This document shows positions 43,968 through 53,200 of a DNA stretch of 64,000 nt, piece by piece. The position numbers were made by a program, and so were the translations under genes. The stretch is taken from positions 35,373-99,372 of the forward strand of contig CAMDNW010000005.1 in NCBI GenBank assembly GCA_945903275.1. Reading direction: 5' to 3'. Below the pieces are notes generated by a model. It made no database searches. It was not told where the DNA came from and saw only the letters and a program-made list of their open reading frames with translations. Positions within the stretch are counted from its first letter, which is position 1. Every line of letters begins with the position of its first letter. This DNA is from Thermoflexus hugenholtzii JAD2. GTDB lineage: Bacteria > Chloroflexota > Dehalococcoidia > UBA2979.

Positions 43968-45230
43968 TTGAGGATCACCCTGTCCCCACGCCGGGTATTC
44001 CGAGGCTGGTACGTCGCGCTGGGGGGTGCGCTGGGCAACTTCCTGATGTTCGGGATCGTGGGCATCGGGTTCGGCGTCTTCGTGAAACCCATGCGCGAGG
44101 AGCTCAACTGGAGCGTAGCTGCGATCTCGCTCGGGGTCTCGCTGCGGAGCTTTGAGCAAGGCCTGCTTGCACCCCTTACTGGCCTACTTGTTGACCGCTT
44201 CGGACCACGGCGCACGTCGATCGCCGGGCTCTTGGCGGTCTTCGCCGGAATGATCATGTTCTCCCAGGCTCAAACGCTCACTGTGTTCTACGCGTCGAGC
44301 ATTGTGATCGCAGGCGGCCAGAGTCTTGCCCTAGGCACTCAGTTCGCCGTCGTCGTTCTGAGCTGGTTCCGCCGCATGCGGGGGCGTGCGATGGGCATCC
44401 TCAACACCGGCAACGGAGCCGGGTACCTTGCCGCCCCGATCCTCACGCTCGCCGTCACCATCATCGGCTGGCGTTCTACGCTCGTCGTTTGCGCCTTCAT
44501 CATCTTGGTTGTTGGTCTGCTGCTGACTGGGCTGCTCGATCTCCCAGAGCACCGCGGCCTCTGGCCGGACAACGATGAACCGTCTGCTGCCATGTTGGCG
44601 GGGGACAGTGGCATGACTGGGATGAGCGTCGCGGAGGCCCTCCGCACCCCGGCGTTCTACCTGCTGGTGCTCGCCAACGCTTCCGCTGGTTCGATGAATG
44701 CATGGGTCGTGCACCAGATTCCACACCTCGAGAACGTCGGGTTCTCTCGGGAGATTGCTTCGCTGATCACCGGCATGTACGGCGTGATCCAGATCTTGCT
44801 GCGTTTCGCGACCGGGTGGCTGGGCGACCGGGCTGGGCGTCGACAACTCTTCACGTGGTCGTTCGTGGCACAAGGCATCGGCCTCGTCATCTTCGCGAAC
44901 CTGACAGCTGCACGGCTGTGGCTGCTTCCGCTCTACTACCTCACGTACTCCTTTGGGCACGCGGGGTGGGTGGTTTTCCAGCAGACGCTCATTGCCGATT
45001 ATTTCGGAGTCCGGCGCTTCGCCACGATCCGCGGCTTGGCTTCCACGCTCCAGCTACCCGTCGGCGTGCTCTCACCGTTCATCGCGGGCTGGATGTTCGA
45101 TCAGTACGGTAGTTATGCCACGATTTTCACGATTTATGGGGTGATCGCGGCGACTGGTGCGATCTGGGTGATGGCGATCCGGCGGCCGCTGTGGGTCGAT
45201 GTGGAGCACCGATCTGACAACCTGACGTAG
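43968..45230 (+). CDS. MFS transporter, OFA-like (paralogue of the 38.8 kb gene)
   Basis: 420 residues. VFRGWYVALGGALGNFLMFG and VDRFGPRRTSIAG match the paralogue at 38817. The only upstream start is a TTG at 43968 with no ribosome site, and it lies 30 bases from the MATE remnant. The original promoter and start may have been lost in the rearrangement. All 12 helices remain, so the coding body is intact. Expression is uncertain. Confidence 0.87.
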   Translation: MRITLSPRRVFRGWYVALGGALGNFLMFGIVGIGFGVFVKPMREELNWSVAAISLGVSLRSFEQGLLAPLTGLLVDRFGPRRTSIAGLLAVFAGMIMFSQAQTLTVFYASSIVIAGGQSLALGTQFAVVVLSWFRRMRGRAMGILNTGNGAGYLAAPILTLAVTIIGWRSTLVVCAFIILVVGLLLTGLLDLPEHRGLWPDNDEPSAAMLAGDSGMTGMSVAEALRTPAFYLLVLANASAGSMNAWVVHQIPHLENVGFSREIASLITGMYGVIQILLRFATGWLGDRAGRRQLFTWSFVAQGIGLVIFANLTAARLWLLPLYYLTYSFGHAGWVVFQQTLIADYFGVRRFATIRGLASTLQLPVGVLSPFIAGWMFDQYGSYATIFTIYGVIAATGAIWVMAIRRPLWVDVEHRSDNLT

Positions 45231-45438
45231 CACAGAGAGGTAGCGAAACGGGCCTCCGCGCCAGTGCGGCAGATCTCTCGGCCACGATCGTGGTTTGTCT
45301 TGGTCTTGCTGGGTAGGCACCTCTAGGGTCGTCAAGGCGAGCAGCAGTTGTCTGCTGCGGTTGTCAGGGCACAGCAGTTCATGCAGCACCGACGGTGGAG
45401 CGCCCCGAGATCTTGGCGGACACACAGCGCTCTAGAGT

Positions 45439-45666
45439 ATGGCGATGAGCGATCTGCACTCGAGGCTCGAGGTCGACGCGTGGTTACGCAGAATTGAGCA
45501 GGCGTTGGCCGAGCTCGATCGGTACGAGGCTGAATTGAACTCAGGGGCTGCAAACGGCCTTCGTGCCGAGGATTGGGACCGCCCCATCGAGGTAGTGCCA
45601 GTGGCTGAAGAGCGTGCGGCGCTGCTGGTCGAACGCGAACGGCTGCTGGCGGAACGTGGATTGTGA
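45439..45666 (+). CDS. Small charged alpha-helical protein, unknown
   Basis: 75 residues from tandem ATGs (45439, 45445). The sequence is mostly heptad-like helix (WLRRIEQALAELDRYEAEL, ERAALLVERERLLAE). No ribosome site is strong and no family is recognised. Composition is protein-like, with acidic and basic residues alternating. Confidence 0.45.
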   Translation: MAMSDLHSRLEVDAWLRRIEQALAELDRYEAELNSGAANGLRAEDWDRPIEVVPVAEERAALLVERERLLAERGL

Positions 45667-45766
45667 CGAGCACGTGCTGTGACAGCTGCACGTAAGCGAA
45701 CCCGACCGGGTTTGACACGAAGCACGTGGCGGACCACGAACGAACAAATAATAGGAAAACTGATCT

Positions 45767-45815
45767 GCAGCGGGAGACCCGATTCGAACCGGCGACCCTG
45801 TGCGCTTGTGAATCA
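45767..45815 (-). repeat. tRNA 3'-half-like repeat, divergent copy C
   Basis: Minus strand: loop TTCACAA (anticodon position CAC rather than CCC), GCGCA, a longer variable stretch, T-arm GCCGG-TTCGAAT-CGGGT with mismatches, acceptor CTCCCGC and TGCA in place of TCCA. It is clearly related but degenerate. A 5-bp inverted repeat (ATCAC/GTGAT, 45812-45825) overlaps its 5' side. Confidence 0.65.
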
Positions 45816-45827
45816 CATGCGTGATAG

Positions 45828-46175
45828 CATGCCCGAGCATCTCATGTGCATGTGTCGGAACCATCCGAAGGGGGAGCCCAACGACCTCGCGCCCGAGACG
45901 ACAGCGCAGGGCAGGAGAGCGTCAAATCAGAATCCGAGCTGAAACGGTCCTATCAGGCGGTCCGACGACCCAGAGTGCCGACTGGATCGTCTGGAGCAGC
46001 AACTCTACGTAGCGCTCGTCGATGTTCAGTGAAAGGTTCCCGACGGCTTGACTTGCTTCGGATCACCGTTTGAACGACCTATTCGGGACCCAAGAGTACA
46101 TGTTGTTGCGCCGAAAGCCCGTGGCCTGATACAGCATAGCTTGGAGACGCCGTTCCCTTGAATTGCGAGGAATGA
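45828..46175. other. Intergenic, no gene recognised
   Basis: About 350 bases after repeat copy C. I see no convincing frame. GAGG shortly before 46172-46178 serves the next small gene. Confidence 0.4.
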
Positions 46176-46490
46176 ATGTCGATTCCGGAGGCCGCGCTGC
46201 CTGATCTGGTCTTCGAGGCACTGGGCCGGGATTTCGGCAGCCAGTGGTCTGGCTTGACCCAAGCAGTCGCCTGGGTCGCTACGGAACGTGGAATCTATCC
46301 AGCGCTGAACGACACACGTATCGTGCAGATCGACCCAGCAGACGAACCGCGAGTTTGCCTCTTCGTCTCCGAGTTGATAGCGGGAGGCGTGCTCATGCTG
46401 GGCGTACCGAACGGCGGCCAGACATGGCCGTGGCTATCGCTGACACCCGCCGGCCATGAGCGAGTGGCACGAGATCGACAAGCCATGTGA
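46176..46490 (+). CDS. Small protein of unknown function, 104 residues
   Basis: MSIPEAALPDLVFEALGRDF opens a compact, protein-like sequence with helices and a C-terminal strand pair (TWPWLSLTPAGHERVARD). The end resembles the wing of a winged-helix domain, but this is weak. GAGG precedes the ATG. It lies upstream of the molybdoenzyme gene with a 75-base gap. Confidence 0.55.
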   Translation: MSIPEAALPDLVFEALGRDFGSQWSGLTQAVAWVATERGIYPALNDTRIVQIDPADEPRVCLFVSELIAGGVLMLGVPNGGQTWPWLSLTPAGHERVARDRQAM

Positions 46491-46565
46491 CCGCCCGACG
46501 GTTTGGGCCGTGGATGTTGGTGAGATAATCAGCTCGAACGCCTGGTATTTTCGCGGAGGGTGAAC

Positions 46566-48848
46566 ATGACGACCGAGAGCCGCCCCAGCATCATCGGCAC
46601 GCGCCCCATTCGCCCCGACGGGTTCGACAAGGTTGTCGGTCGCGCGGTATACGGCGCGGATGTCCGCTTGCCGGGGATGCTCTTCGGTCGCGTGAAGCGC
46701 AGCCCGCACGCTCATGCGGTGATCAAGCGTATCGATGTCTCAAAGGCGCTTGCACTTCCGGGCGTGCACGCCGTGATCACGCATGCTGACTTTCCCGAGC
46801 CGCGCGAAAAGATCGTGCAGAGCTTTCGCGGTCCCGGCCCGGCGCAATGGGAGATCGAGCGCCTGCTGGCACGTCGCAAAGTGCTCTTCAAGGGCCACCC
46901 TGTCGCGGCGGTGTGCGCGAACGATCTGCACACAGCCGAGGACGCACTCGATCTCATTGAAGTCGAGTACGAAGTGCTCCTTCCGGTGCTCAATCTGCAT
47001 GATGCGTTACTACCATCGGCACCCATCCTCCACGACGACGGCTTCGCAGACCCGATCAAAGGGCTATTCGATCCAGTCGGCGGCCACGCCACCAACGTCG
47101 CCACACGGCTCGAACTGGGCGCTGGAGACGTCGAGCTGGGATTTCGCGAAGCGGACGTGATCATCGAGCGCGAGTACGAGACCGGGACATATCACCAGGG
47201 GTACATCGAACCGCACAATGGGACCGCGATCTGGGGACCTGATGGACGTCTCACGGTTTGGACCAGCACACAGGGCGCATTCGGGATGCGGGAGAGCATC
47301 TCGCGTGTACTCGGGCTGTCGATCTCTCAGCTGCGGGTGATCCCCGCAGAGATCGGTGGCGGGTTCGGTGCGAAGAACGTGATGTATCTGGAGCCACTGG
47401 CGGCATTGTTGTCGAAGAAGAGTGGTGGCCGCCCGGTACAGGTTCGCATGAGCAATCAGGAAGTTCTGGAGGCGACGGGGCCGACTTCGGCGACCCGTGC
47501 TTGGGTACGTCTCGGGGCGAAACGCGACGGCACCCTTGTGGCTGCAGACGTACGTCTCGAGTACGAAGCAGGTGCGTACCACGGATCGCCTGTGGCGGGC
47601 GGTGCCCGGTGTGCGTTGGGCCCGTATGCCATCCCGCATCAGCGTGTGGTGGGCTATGACATCGTCGTAAACAAGTCGAAAGTCGCCGCGTATCGTGCGC
47701 CGGGTGCTTCGGCATCAGAGTTCGCCGTGGAGTCGGCGGTGGATGAGCTCGCGCAGAAGCTCTCGATGGATCCAATGGAGCTGCGATTGAAGAACCCCGC
47801 CCGTGCAGGACAGCGTCGCAGCGATGGCGCCACGCACGGATCGATCGGCACCGTCGAAGTGATGCAGGCTCTCGTTGATTCTCCGCACTACCGCTCCGAG
47901 CTCGCCGGCAAGAATCGCGGACGTGGGGTCGCGATGGGCTTCTGGCAGAACGGTGGCGGCGAATCGAGCGCCTTCGCAAACGTACACGAAGACGGAAGAG
48001 TGACTCTGCTGACCGGCTCCGTGGACATCGGTGGTCTGCGGGCAGCACTTGCGATGCAGTTTGCCGAGACGCTTGGCATTCCGTATGAAGATGTGAGTTC
48101 TCTGGTCGCAGACACGGAATCGATCGGTTTCACCAACAACACCGGTGGCAGCCGCAGCGCTTTTGCGACAGGGTGGGCGGCGTACCAATCTGCGCTCGAT
48201 ATCCGCGAGCAGCTCGAGCAACGCATTGCGAAGATATGGGAGGTCGATGCCGCCGAGGTGAGTTACGACCCGGTCGACGCAACCTTGCGTGGTCCTGGCG
48301 ACCTTATGATGACGTTCAAGGAAGCGGCGAGACGTCTCCCGCACTCAGGCGGGATGATTCAAGGTCATGCCGATGTCGTGTCGACCAGTTTGGGCGCCGT
48401 AGGCGCATGCATGGCTGCGCACATCGTGGACGTCGAAGTTGATCGCGAGACGGGTAAGGTCACGATCCTGCGGTATACGGCGGTGCAGGACGTAGGCAGA
48501 GCAATTCATCCCTCGTACGTGGAAGGGCAGATTCAGGGAGGAGTTGCGCAGGGCGTCGGCATGGCACTGAGCGAGGAGTACGTGTTCGATGCGTCGGGCG
48601 CGATGCGGAACAACAGCCTGCTCGACTACCGCATGCCGACGGCACTGGACTTGCCTATGATCGATGTCGTGCTCGTGGAGGTGCCGAACCCGGGTCACCC
48701 CTACGGCGTTCGCGGAGTAGGTGAGGTACCAATCGTGCCGCCCCTTGCCGCGGTCGCAAACGCGATCGCGGATGCCATAGGCGTTCGCGTGCCACGGCTG
48801 CCGGCTTCACCGCGCGTGATTTTAGAGCAGCTCGAACAGGGCTCGTAG
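46566..48848 (+). CDS. Xanthine-dehydrogenase-family molybdopterin-binding large subunit
   Basis: 760 residues from ATG 46566 (GGAGGG at 46555-46560). FDKVVGRAVYGADVRLPGML opens the a/b hammerhead domain. GGGFGAKNVMYLEP (~260) and AYRAPGASASEF (~375) are molybdopterin and active-site segments, and VRGVGEVPIVPP (~715-725) holds the catalytic Glu. The AYRAPGA motif marks a general hydroxylase, not the AYRCSFR of form I CO dehydrogenase. The usual FAD and [2Fe-2S] subunit genes are absent nearby, so the electron path is unclear. A MoaD-like gene follows. Confidence 0.93.
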   Translation: MTTESRPSIIGTRPIRPDGFDKVVGRAVYGADVRLPGMLFGRVKRSPHAHAVIKRIDVSKALALPGVHAVITHADFPEPREKIVQSFRGPGPAQWEIERLLARRKVLFKGHPVAAVCANDLHTAEDALDLIEVEYEVLLPVLNLHDALLPSAPILHDDGFADPIKGLFDPVGGHATNVATRLELGAGDVELGFREADVIIEREYETGTYHQGYIEPHNGTAIWGPDGRLTVWTSTQGAFGMRESISRVLGLSISQLRVIPAEIGGGFGAKNVMYLEPLAALLSKKSGGRPVQVRMSNQEVLEATGPTSATRAWVRLGAKRDGTLVAADVRLEYEAGAYHGSPVAGGARCALGPYAIPHQRVVGYDIVVNKSKVAAYRAPGASASEFAVESAVDELAQKLSMDPMELRLKNPARAGQRRSDGATHGSIGTVEVMQALVDSPHYRSELAGKNRGRGVAMGFWQNGGGESSAFANVHEDGRVTLLTGSVDIGGLRAALAMQFAETLGIPYEDVSSLVADTESIGFTNNTGGSRSAFATGWAAYQSALDIREQLEQRIAKIWEVDAAEVSYDPVDATLRGPGDLMMTFKEAARRLPHSGGMIQGHADVVSTSLGAVGACMAAHIVDVEVDRETGKVTILRYTAVQDVGRAIHPSYVEGQIQGGVAQGVGMALSEEYVFDASGAMRNNSLLDYRMPTALDLPMIDVVLVEVPNPGHPYGVRGVGEVPIVPPLAAVANAIADAIGVRVPRLPASPRVILEQLEQGS

Positions 48849-48875
48849 TGGAGGGTCGAGGGGAGCAGCGAGTCA

Positions 48876-49199
48876 ATGCCGCTGGTGCACATCCCGACCC
48901 TGCTGCGTCACCTTTCAGGGAATCGCGCGAGCATAGAGGTGGGCGGCGCGAACCTCAGGCAGGTGTTCGCCGCGCTCGAGCACGAGTGCCCCGGGATCGG
49001 TGAGCGTATCCTCGCCGACGGCGACCTGCGTACGGACATGGCCGTCGCGATCGACGGCTCGATCCTTGAAGGTGGCGGATTGGTGCAGCCGGTACGTGCC
49101 GATGCCGAGATTTACCTCGTGCCACCAATCGGCGGCGGCGCGTTCGATACGATGCACGCTCGACTCATACCTAGCGACCTCGCGGCACGCTGCCGATGA
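48876..49199 (+). CDS. MoaD/ThiS-family ubiquitin-like protein with C-terminal extension
   Basis: 107 residues of beta-grasp fold. VPPIGGG places the sulfur-carrier Gly-Gly at residues 87-88, but 19 residues follow (AFDTMHARLIPSDLAARCR), whereas MoaD and ThiS normally end at GG. It would need proteolytic trimming to be activated, or it may act as a non-carrier. It is 27 bases downstream of the molybdoenzyme, fitting molybdopterin sulfur supply. Confidence 0.82.
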   Translation: MPLVHIPTLLRHLSGNRASIEVGGANLRQVFAALEHECPGIGERILADGDLRTDMAVAIDGSILEGGGLVQPVRADAEIYLVPPIGGGAFDTMHARLIPSDLAARCR

Positions 49200-49244
49200 G
49201 TGCCATGACTGCACTCCTGTACGCGTGGCCACCCCGCGTGGCGG

Positions 49245-49328
49245 TACCGCGAGATCGAGACGACGCACATGGTCCACCAGAACCGCCCGGCGTATCTCTT
49301 GCAGCTACTGTTTGAAGTGATCGCCTAA
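49245..49328 (+). pseudogene. Possible C-terminal tail of an alpha/beta hydrolase
   Basis: Twenty-seven codons end in a stop and read THMVHQNRPAYLLQLLFEVI. The spacing of the His and the following RP..L..LL resembles the last helix of alpha/beta hydrolases. Nothing upstream in frame is credible, so it would be a remnant. Short length keeps confidence low. Confidence 0.3.
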
Positions 49329-49452
49329 GGCAACGCGCTGGACCGTGCACTCCGCACGGGGCGTTCTTTCTCGGCCACGCCCGCGTCTAGGACTACCGAC
49401 GGACGAGCAATACCGTCGGATGGGCAGTGACGTTGATATGCTTGCGACCCGC

Positions 49453-50868
49453 TCATTTCTCTCGATCGGGTACGGCGCTGACCACGATACGCGGTGGTGG
49501 CATTGGGCGAGTAGCAAGCACGAAGAAGATCGAGCCGAGCGCGGCGATGACCGCCGTTACCGTGAATCCAGCCGCGTATGAACCGGTGCGGTCGTACAAC
49601 ACCCCAGCGATAAGCGGACCTGCGATGAGCCCGATCGTGACGATCATGGTAGACACGCCAAATATCGAGCCGAACGAGGTGCGCCCGAAGTAATCCGCGT
49701 TCAGCGCTGCCATCAGCGGGCCGCGCACTCCCCACGCGAAGCCATGCAGCAGAGCGAAGGCTATCACCGTGGGCGCATTGGCGGCCTGCCCAAGGAGGAG
49801 CAGCGCGATGGCGTGCCCCGCCATACACACCACCACCACCGCGCGCTTGCTCACCCGGTCGCCCAGATAGCCTCCGACGAGCTGCCCGCCGATCTGAAGG
49901 GAGGTCATCAGCCCTATCACCGCAGCCGCGGCGCCGTCGGTATAGCGCAACGAACCGGTGAGATGGAGGAAGAGGTGAACCTGTACCGCGCTCACGACAA
50001 CGAGGGATGAACCATGCCCGCTCGCGATCATCCAGAAGGCGCGCGTGCGCAACGCTTCGCGCGCCGTGAAGTCGGTGGTTGTGCTCGTGCTCTCCAGGCG
50101 ACCTTCGACTACATCGTGGTCGCGGCGCGCTGCCGCCTCGTCCGGCGCGAGGCCATCCACGTGGAGGCCAATCTCCTCGGGACGGCGGTGCATGAACAGA
50201 GTCAGAGGTAATCCAAGCAAGAGGATCACGAGTCCGGATCCGAAGGCGGTAAAGCGCCAGTCGCGCGTGATCGCCAAAATGACAGCGGGCGCGATCAACC
50301 CACCAGCGGCGTAGCCGATGAAGGCTATGCCCAACGCGCGTGCTCGGTAGCGGTCGAACCAATTTACAACCGCGACGGCTACGGAGATGAAGCCGCCGAG
50401 GCTCGCACCCAGAGTCATCACGGTAAACGTGAGGTAAAACATCGTCAGCGAATTCAGCTGGCTGAAAGCCATAAAGCCAAGCGCGAACATGACGAGCCCG
50501 AAGCGCATCACCGCGCGAGGCCCGTAGCGGTCTAATAACCACCCCTGCGGGGGTCCGAGGACGCCTGCGAGCAACCTCGATACTGAGTACACCCCACTGA
50601 GCGCACTGCGGCTCCAGCCATACTCGCGAGTGAGGGCTGCGGCGTAGCCGCCGAACGACTGCTCTATCAGCGCACCGACTAACAGTTGGATGCCCGAACC
50701 TGCCGCAACTAGGTACCAGCCGTAGAACGGGCGTCGCGGTTTCGGTGCAGGAGTCGCGCCCGACGCTGAGCTCGGCGCCGTCAAAGGCCAGAGGGCCGAT
50801 TTAGCAAGCCGTTCGACGAGGCCACAAGCAATTGTTGCTGACCGTTGGACATCGGTGGGCTGCCTCAC
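49453..50868 (-). CDS. MFS transporter, OFA-like
   Basis: 471 residues; the first ~45 (Ser/Ala/Pro-rich) may be untranslated, since no ribosome site supports the GTG at 50866-50868. FYGWYLVAAGSGIQLLVGAL is the OFA-type entry helix and LDRYGPRAVMRFG is motif A. WFDRYRARALGIAFIGYAAG aligns with other OFA members here. It is predicted to exchange small organic anions. Confidence 0.87.
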   Translation of the reverse strand: MRQPTDVQRSATIACGLVERLAKSALWPLTAPSSASGATPAPKPRRPFYGWYLVAAGSGIQLLVGALIEQSFGGYAAALTREYGWSRSALSGVYSVSRLLAGVLGPPQGWLLDRYGPRAVMRFGLVMFALGFMAFSQLNSLTMFYLTFTVMTLGASLGGFISVAVAVVNWFDRYRARALGIAFIGYAAGGLIAPAVILAITRDWRFTAFGSGLVILLLGLPLTLFMHRRPEEIGLHVDGLAPDEAAARRDHDVVEGRLESTSTTTDFTAREALRTRAFWMIASGHGSSLVVVSAVQVHLFLHLTGSLRYTDGAAAAVIGLMTSLQIGGQLVGGYLGDRVSKRAVVVVCMAGHAIALLLLGQAANAPTVIAFALLHGFAWGVRGPLMAALNADYFGRTSFGSIFGVSTMIVTIGLIAGPLIAGVLYDRTGSYAAGFTVTAVIAALGSIFFVLATRPMPPPRIVVSAVPDREK

Positions 50869-51157
50869 AAGCGGAGTAGCTGTGCCGGTCCCGGCGCGTG
50901 CTGTCGGACGATGATACAGCGGATGCTGCTGAGCCGTAGGCAGGCCCGAAGCCCGAAACGGCGCACGATCGCGTCACCACGATGCTGGGCTCAGTCGCTC
51001 GCTGACAAGTCTCACCCGTTTTCGAACGGCAGTAGATACGACTCGTAAACCGCGACATACGTGGAGCGCGGATCACGCGGTCTGACGCCGCCGTGCTGAT
51101 CGAGCTGGCTTTGACAGTTGTGAGCAATCAGCGCGCGCACCGGTTCTACCCAGGCGG

Positions 51158-52444
51158 CTAGTCCATGTCGCGGATGACGCGCGTCACCCACAGCGCGCCT
51201 GCAAGGCTGACCAAGCCGACGCCGACACCTGCAAGCGCGATCTGCGGACCGAAGAGGTCGGCCAGCATCGCGATTCCAAGCACGCCGAGCGACTCTAGGC
51301 CGTCGTCCAGCATCAACACGGCGCTGACGCGGCCACGGTACGCCTCGTGGGTGTTTGACTGTACCAGCACGTTCAACAGCGACATGCGGCCGGACTGGCC
51401 GATGCCGACGATCACTGCCACGCCTGCGCTCAGCCAGAACACGGAGGACGCCGAGAACGCGAAGAGCGCCAGGCCGAACACGACGAAGCTCGCGATCATC
51501 AGCTTGCCGCGGTTTCGGCTCGGCATCGACGCGATCAGCAACGACCCCACGAGGGCGCCCGCCGCGGTGAAGCCGAGCAGCACACCCATCAGGATGGCCG
51601 TGAGGTCATCGTCGCCGCCGCTCAGCACCACGTCCACGAAGCCGGGCAGTAGGCGCTGGTAAGGGAACGCGAGAATGGCGCCGACCAGTTGCACAACCAG
51701 CAACACCATCAGTACGTGCGATGCTCTCACGTAGCGGATGCCATCTACGATGTCGCGGATACCCTCTCTGAAGCTCGATGCGGGCGCCTCTTCGTCTATT
51801 GCGCCGCCATTCGCTTGTGCTGCACGGGTGGCGGAAGTCGTCACCGGGATCGGAAACATCGCGATGGAGGCGAAGACATACAGGCACGCGATCGAGACGA
51901 ACACCCATCCGGAGCCGAACGCCGCGATCAAGCCGCCGGCGGTCGCGGGGGCGACTAGTCGCAGCACGTTGAGGTTGAAGACGTTGAGCGCGAACGCGTT
52001 CATCATGCGCTCGTTACCGACGATCTCCGGGATCATCGCCTGACGCGCGGGCAGTGCAAACGAGTTTACGACGCCCTGAACGAACGCGCCGATCACTAGG
52101 TGCTCGATGCGCAACTGTCCGGCGAAGACTACCGCCGCCAGCACAGCGGCCGACAGCGCGTTGACCACGAACGTGGTCTGCATGATGACACGGCGGCTGG
52201 CGCGGTCGGCAACAGCTCCGCCGAACAGCGCGAGGAACATGCGCGGAATCGTGTTGCCCAGCTCAACTACGCCCAGTGCCGCGAACGAACCCGTGATCTG
52301 GTAGGCGAGGAAGCCGCGTACTACCCCCTGCATGTGCAGCGAAGACCACTCGCCGGCGGTGGAGAGGATGTACCAGCGGAATGCTGGCACCTCGATCAGG
52401 GAGTCGAACGTACGGAAGCGCCTAAGAAGAGAGATGGGATTCAT
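51158..52444 (-). CDS. MFS transporter, MFS_3/EntS-like
   Basis: 428 residues. FRWYILSTAGEWSSLHMQGV opens the first helix and ADRASRRVIMQTTF is motif A. THEAYRGRVSAVLMLDDGLE matches the late conserved loop of EntS-type exporters. Its ATG overlaps the TGA of an upstream 54-residue ORF (ATGA), making it the third gene of an overlapping cluster. Drug or siderophore export is typical of the group but not shown. Confidence 0.88.
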   Translation of the reverse strand: MNPISLLRRFRTFDSLIEVPAFRWYILSTAGEWSSLHMQGVVRGFLAYQITGSFAALGVVELGNTIPRMFLALFGGAVADRASRRVIMQTTFVVNALSAAVLAAVVFAGQLRIEHLVIGAFVQGVVNSFALPARQAMIPEIVGNERMMNAFALNVFNLNVLRLVAPATAGGLIAAFGSGWVFVSIACLYVFASIAMFPIPVTTSATRAAQANGGAIDEEAPASSFREGIRDIVDGIRYVRASHVLMVLLVVQLVGAILAFPYQRLLPGFVDVVLSGGDDDLTAILMGVLLGFTAAGALVGSLLIASMPSRNRGKLMIASFVVFGLALFAFSASSVFWLSAGVAVIVGIGQSGRMSLLNVLVQSNTHEAYRGRVSAVLMLDDGLESLGVLGIAMLADLFGPQIALAGVGVGLVSLAGALWVTRVIRDMD

Positions 52445-52605
52445 GAGGCCGCAACATTCACTTCTGTTTCCGATTCTGCTCGGGCTCTCGCTTGGTCGTT
52501 CGTTCCAGTCGTCGCGTTCGATTGGGAGGCCCCACGCGAGTGGTCGTAGTCAGCACGCTTTAGGGGATCACTGAGGATGGCACGTGCGATGTTAAGCCGT
52601 CTCAT
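52441..52605 (-). CDS. 54-residue protein with the distal half of a J-domain
   Basis: ATG 52603-52605 overlaps the stop of the upstream 57-residue ORF, and its own TGA overlaps the MFS ATG. The start MRRLNIARAILSDPLKRADY matches helices III-IV of a DnaJ J-domain (AYxVLSDPxKRxxYD). Helix II and the HPD motif that activates DnaK are missing. Either it is a genuine mini-protein or the tail of a broken J-protein kept by translational coupling. Confidence 0.6.
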   Translation of the reverse strand: MRRLNIARAILSDPLKRADYDHSRGASQSNATTGTNDQARARAESETEVNVAAS

Positions 52606-52775
52606 ACGGTCTGGGGCGTGACTACTGTAGTGGTTGTCGTGGGCGCGGAGGCGGCGAATGTCGGGTGCGTGTCCGGTTCCGGCGTCTGCGGCCGTCCTGC
52701 TATGAGCAGCACGCCCAGCGTGGGGGCTGCCAGCACGGCCAAGGTGCCGGTGATGCGGGCAGTGACAGGAATCAT
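52602..52775 (-). CDS. 57-residue predicted membrane or secreted peptide
   Basis: ATG 52773-52775 with AGGAG nine bases upstream. One hydrophobic segment (ITGTLAVLAAPTLGVLLIAG) is followed by a Thr/Pro-rich tail (ASAPTTTTTVVTPQTV). The stop overlaps the next ATG. I recognise no family. A good ribosome site and the chain of ATGA overlaps argue that it is translated. Confidence 0.55.
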   Translation of the reverse strand: MIPVTARITGTLAVLAAPTLGVLLIAGRPQTPEPDTHPTFAASAPTTTTTVVTPQTV

Positions 52776-53042
52776 CGGGAGGGCTCCTTTGGAGCGACTG
52801 GCACATGAAAATAAATGTAATGCATGGCAAGGGTAGCAGTGGCCCTGCTTAGAGACGCCTTAACGCCGAGCCTACGGTCGTTGGGCTGGCGGGTGGGACA
52901 GATGATCATCTGCATCTGCCTCGCCCGCGCAGTCTGGCGCGATTCCAACCGCTCGCTATCCGAGTGGGTGGACGGCTACACCTCGTAGACGGCTGGAATG
53001 GCAACTTGGCCGACTAGGGCCGGTGAATGAGATCCACGAACT
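52776..53042. other. Intergenic, no gene recognised
   Basis: Several short frames with Trp/Arg-rich composition; none convincing. It borders the direct repeat flanking the Bax-inhibitor gene. Confidence 0.4.
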
Positions 53043-53157
53043 GGCACTCGCGTGTCCTGCAATCGATCGTCGCGGCGACACAGCGAAGGACCCTCGAGCG
53101 GAGCTAGGGCGGGGGGCGTCGTGTGGGTACCGGAGCCAGTGTCGCCTAGGTACCGAA
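53043..53157 (-). repeat. ~110-bp direct repeat, copy 1 (left of Bax-inhibitor gene)
   Basis: Matches 54013-54121 at most positions, for example CGGCGACACAGCGAAGGACC and GGTACCGGAGCCAGTGT. A degenerate tRNA 3'-half (53165-53200) lies just beyond it, as in copy 2. Confidence 0.88.
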
Positions 53158-53164
53158 GCCGCGT

Positions 53165-53200
53165 CCGGGAAGTTTCGAACGGCTGACCCAGACGAGCTGG
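53165..53200 (-). repeat. Degenerate tRNA 3'-half-like sequence, copy D'
   Basis: CGGGAAGTTTCGAACGGCTG and following GACCCA align with the acceptor, T-loop and variable region of copy D, with several losses. Recognised mainly because it occupies the same position relative to the ~110-bp repeat. It directly abuts the stop of the Bax-inhibitor gene. Confidence 0.5.

Noticed and set aside
49196..49315. 39-codon ORF overlapping the MoaD stop (ATGA)
   Set aside because: Pro/Arg-rich with no ribosome site; another frame of the same DNA looks like a hydrolase tail instead.
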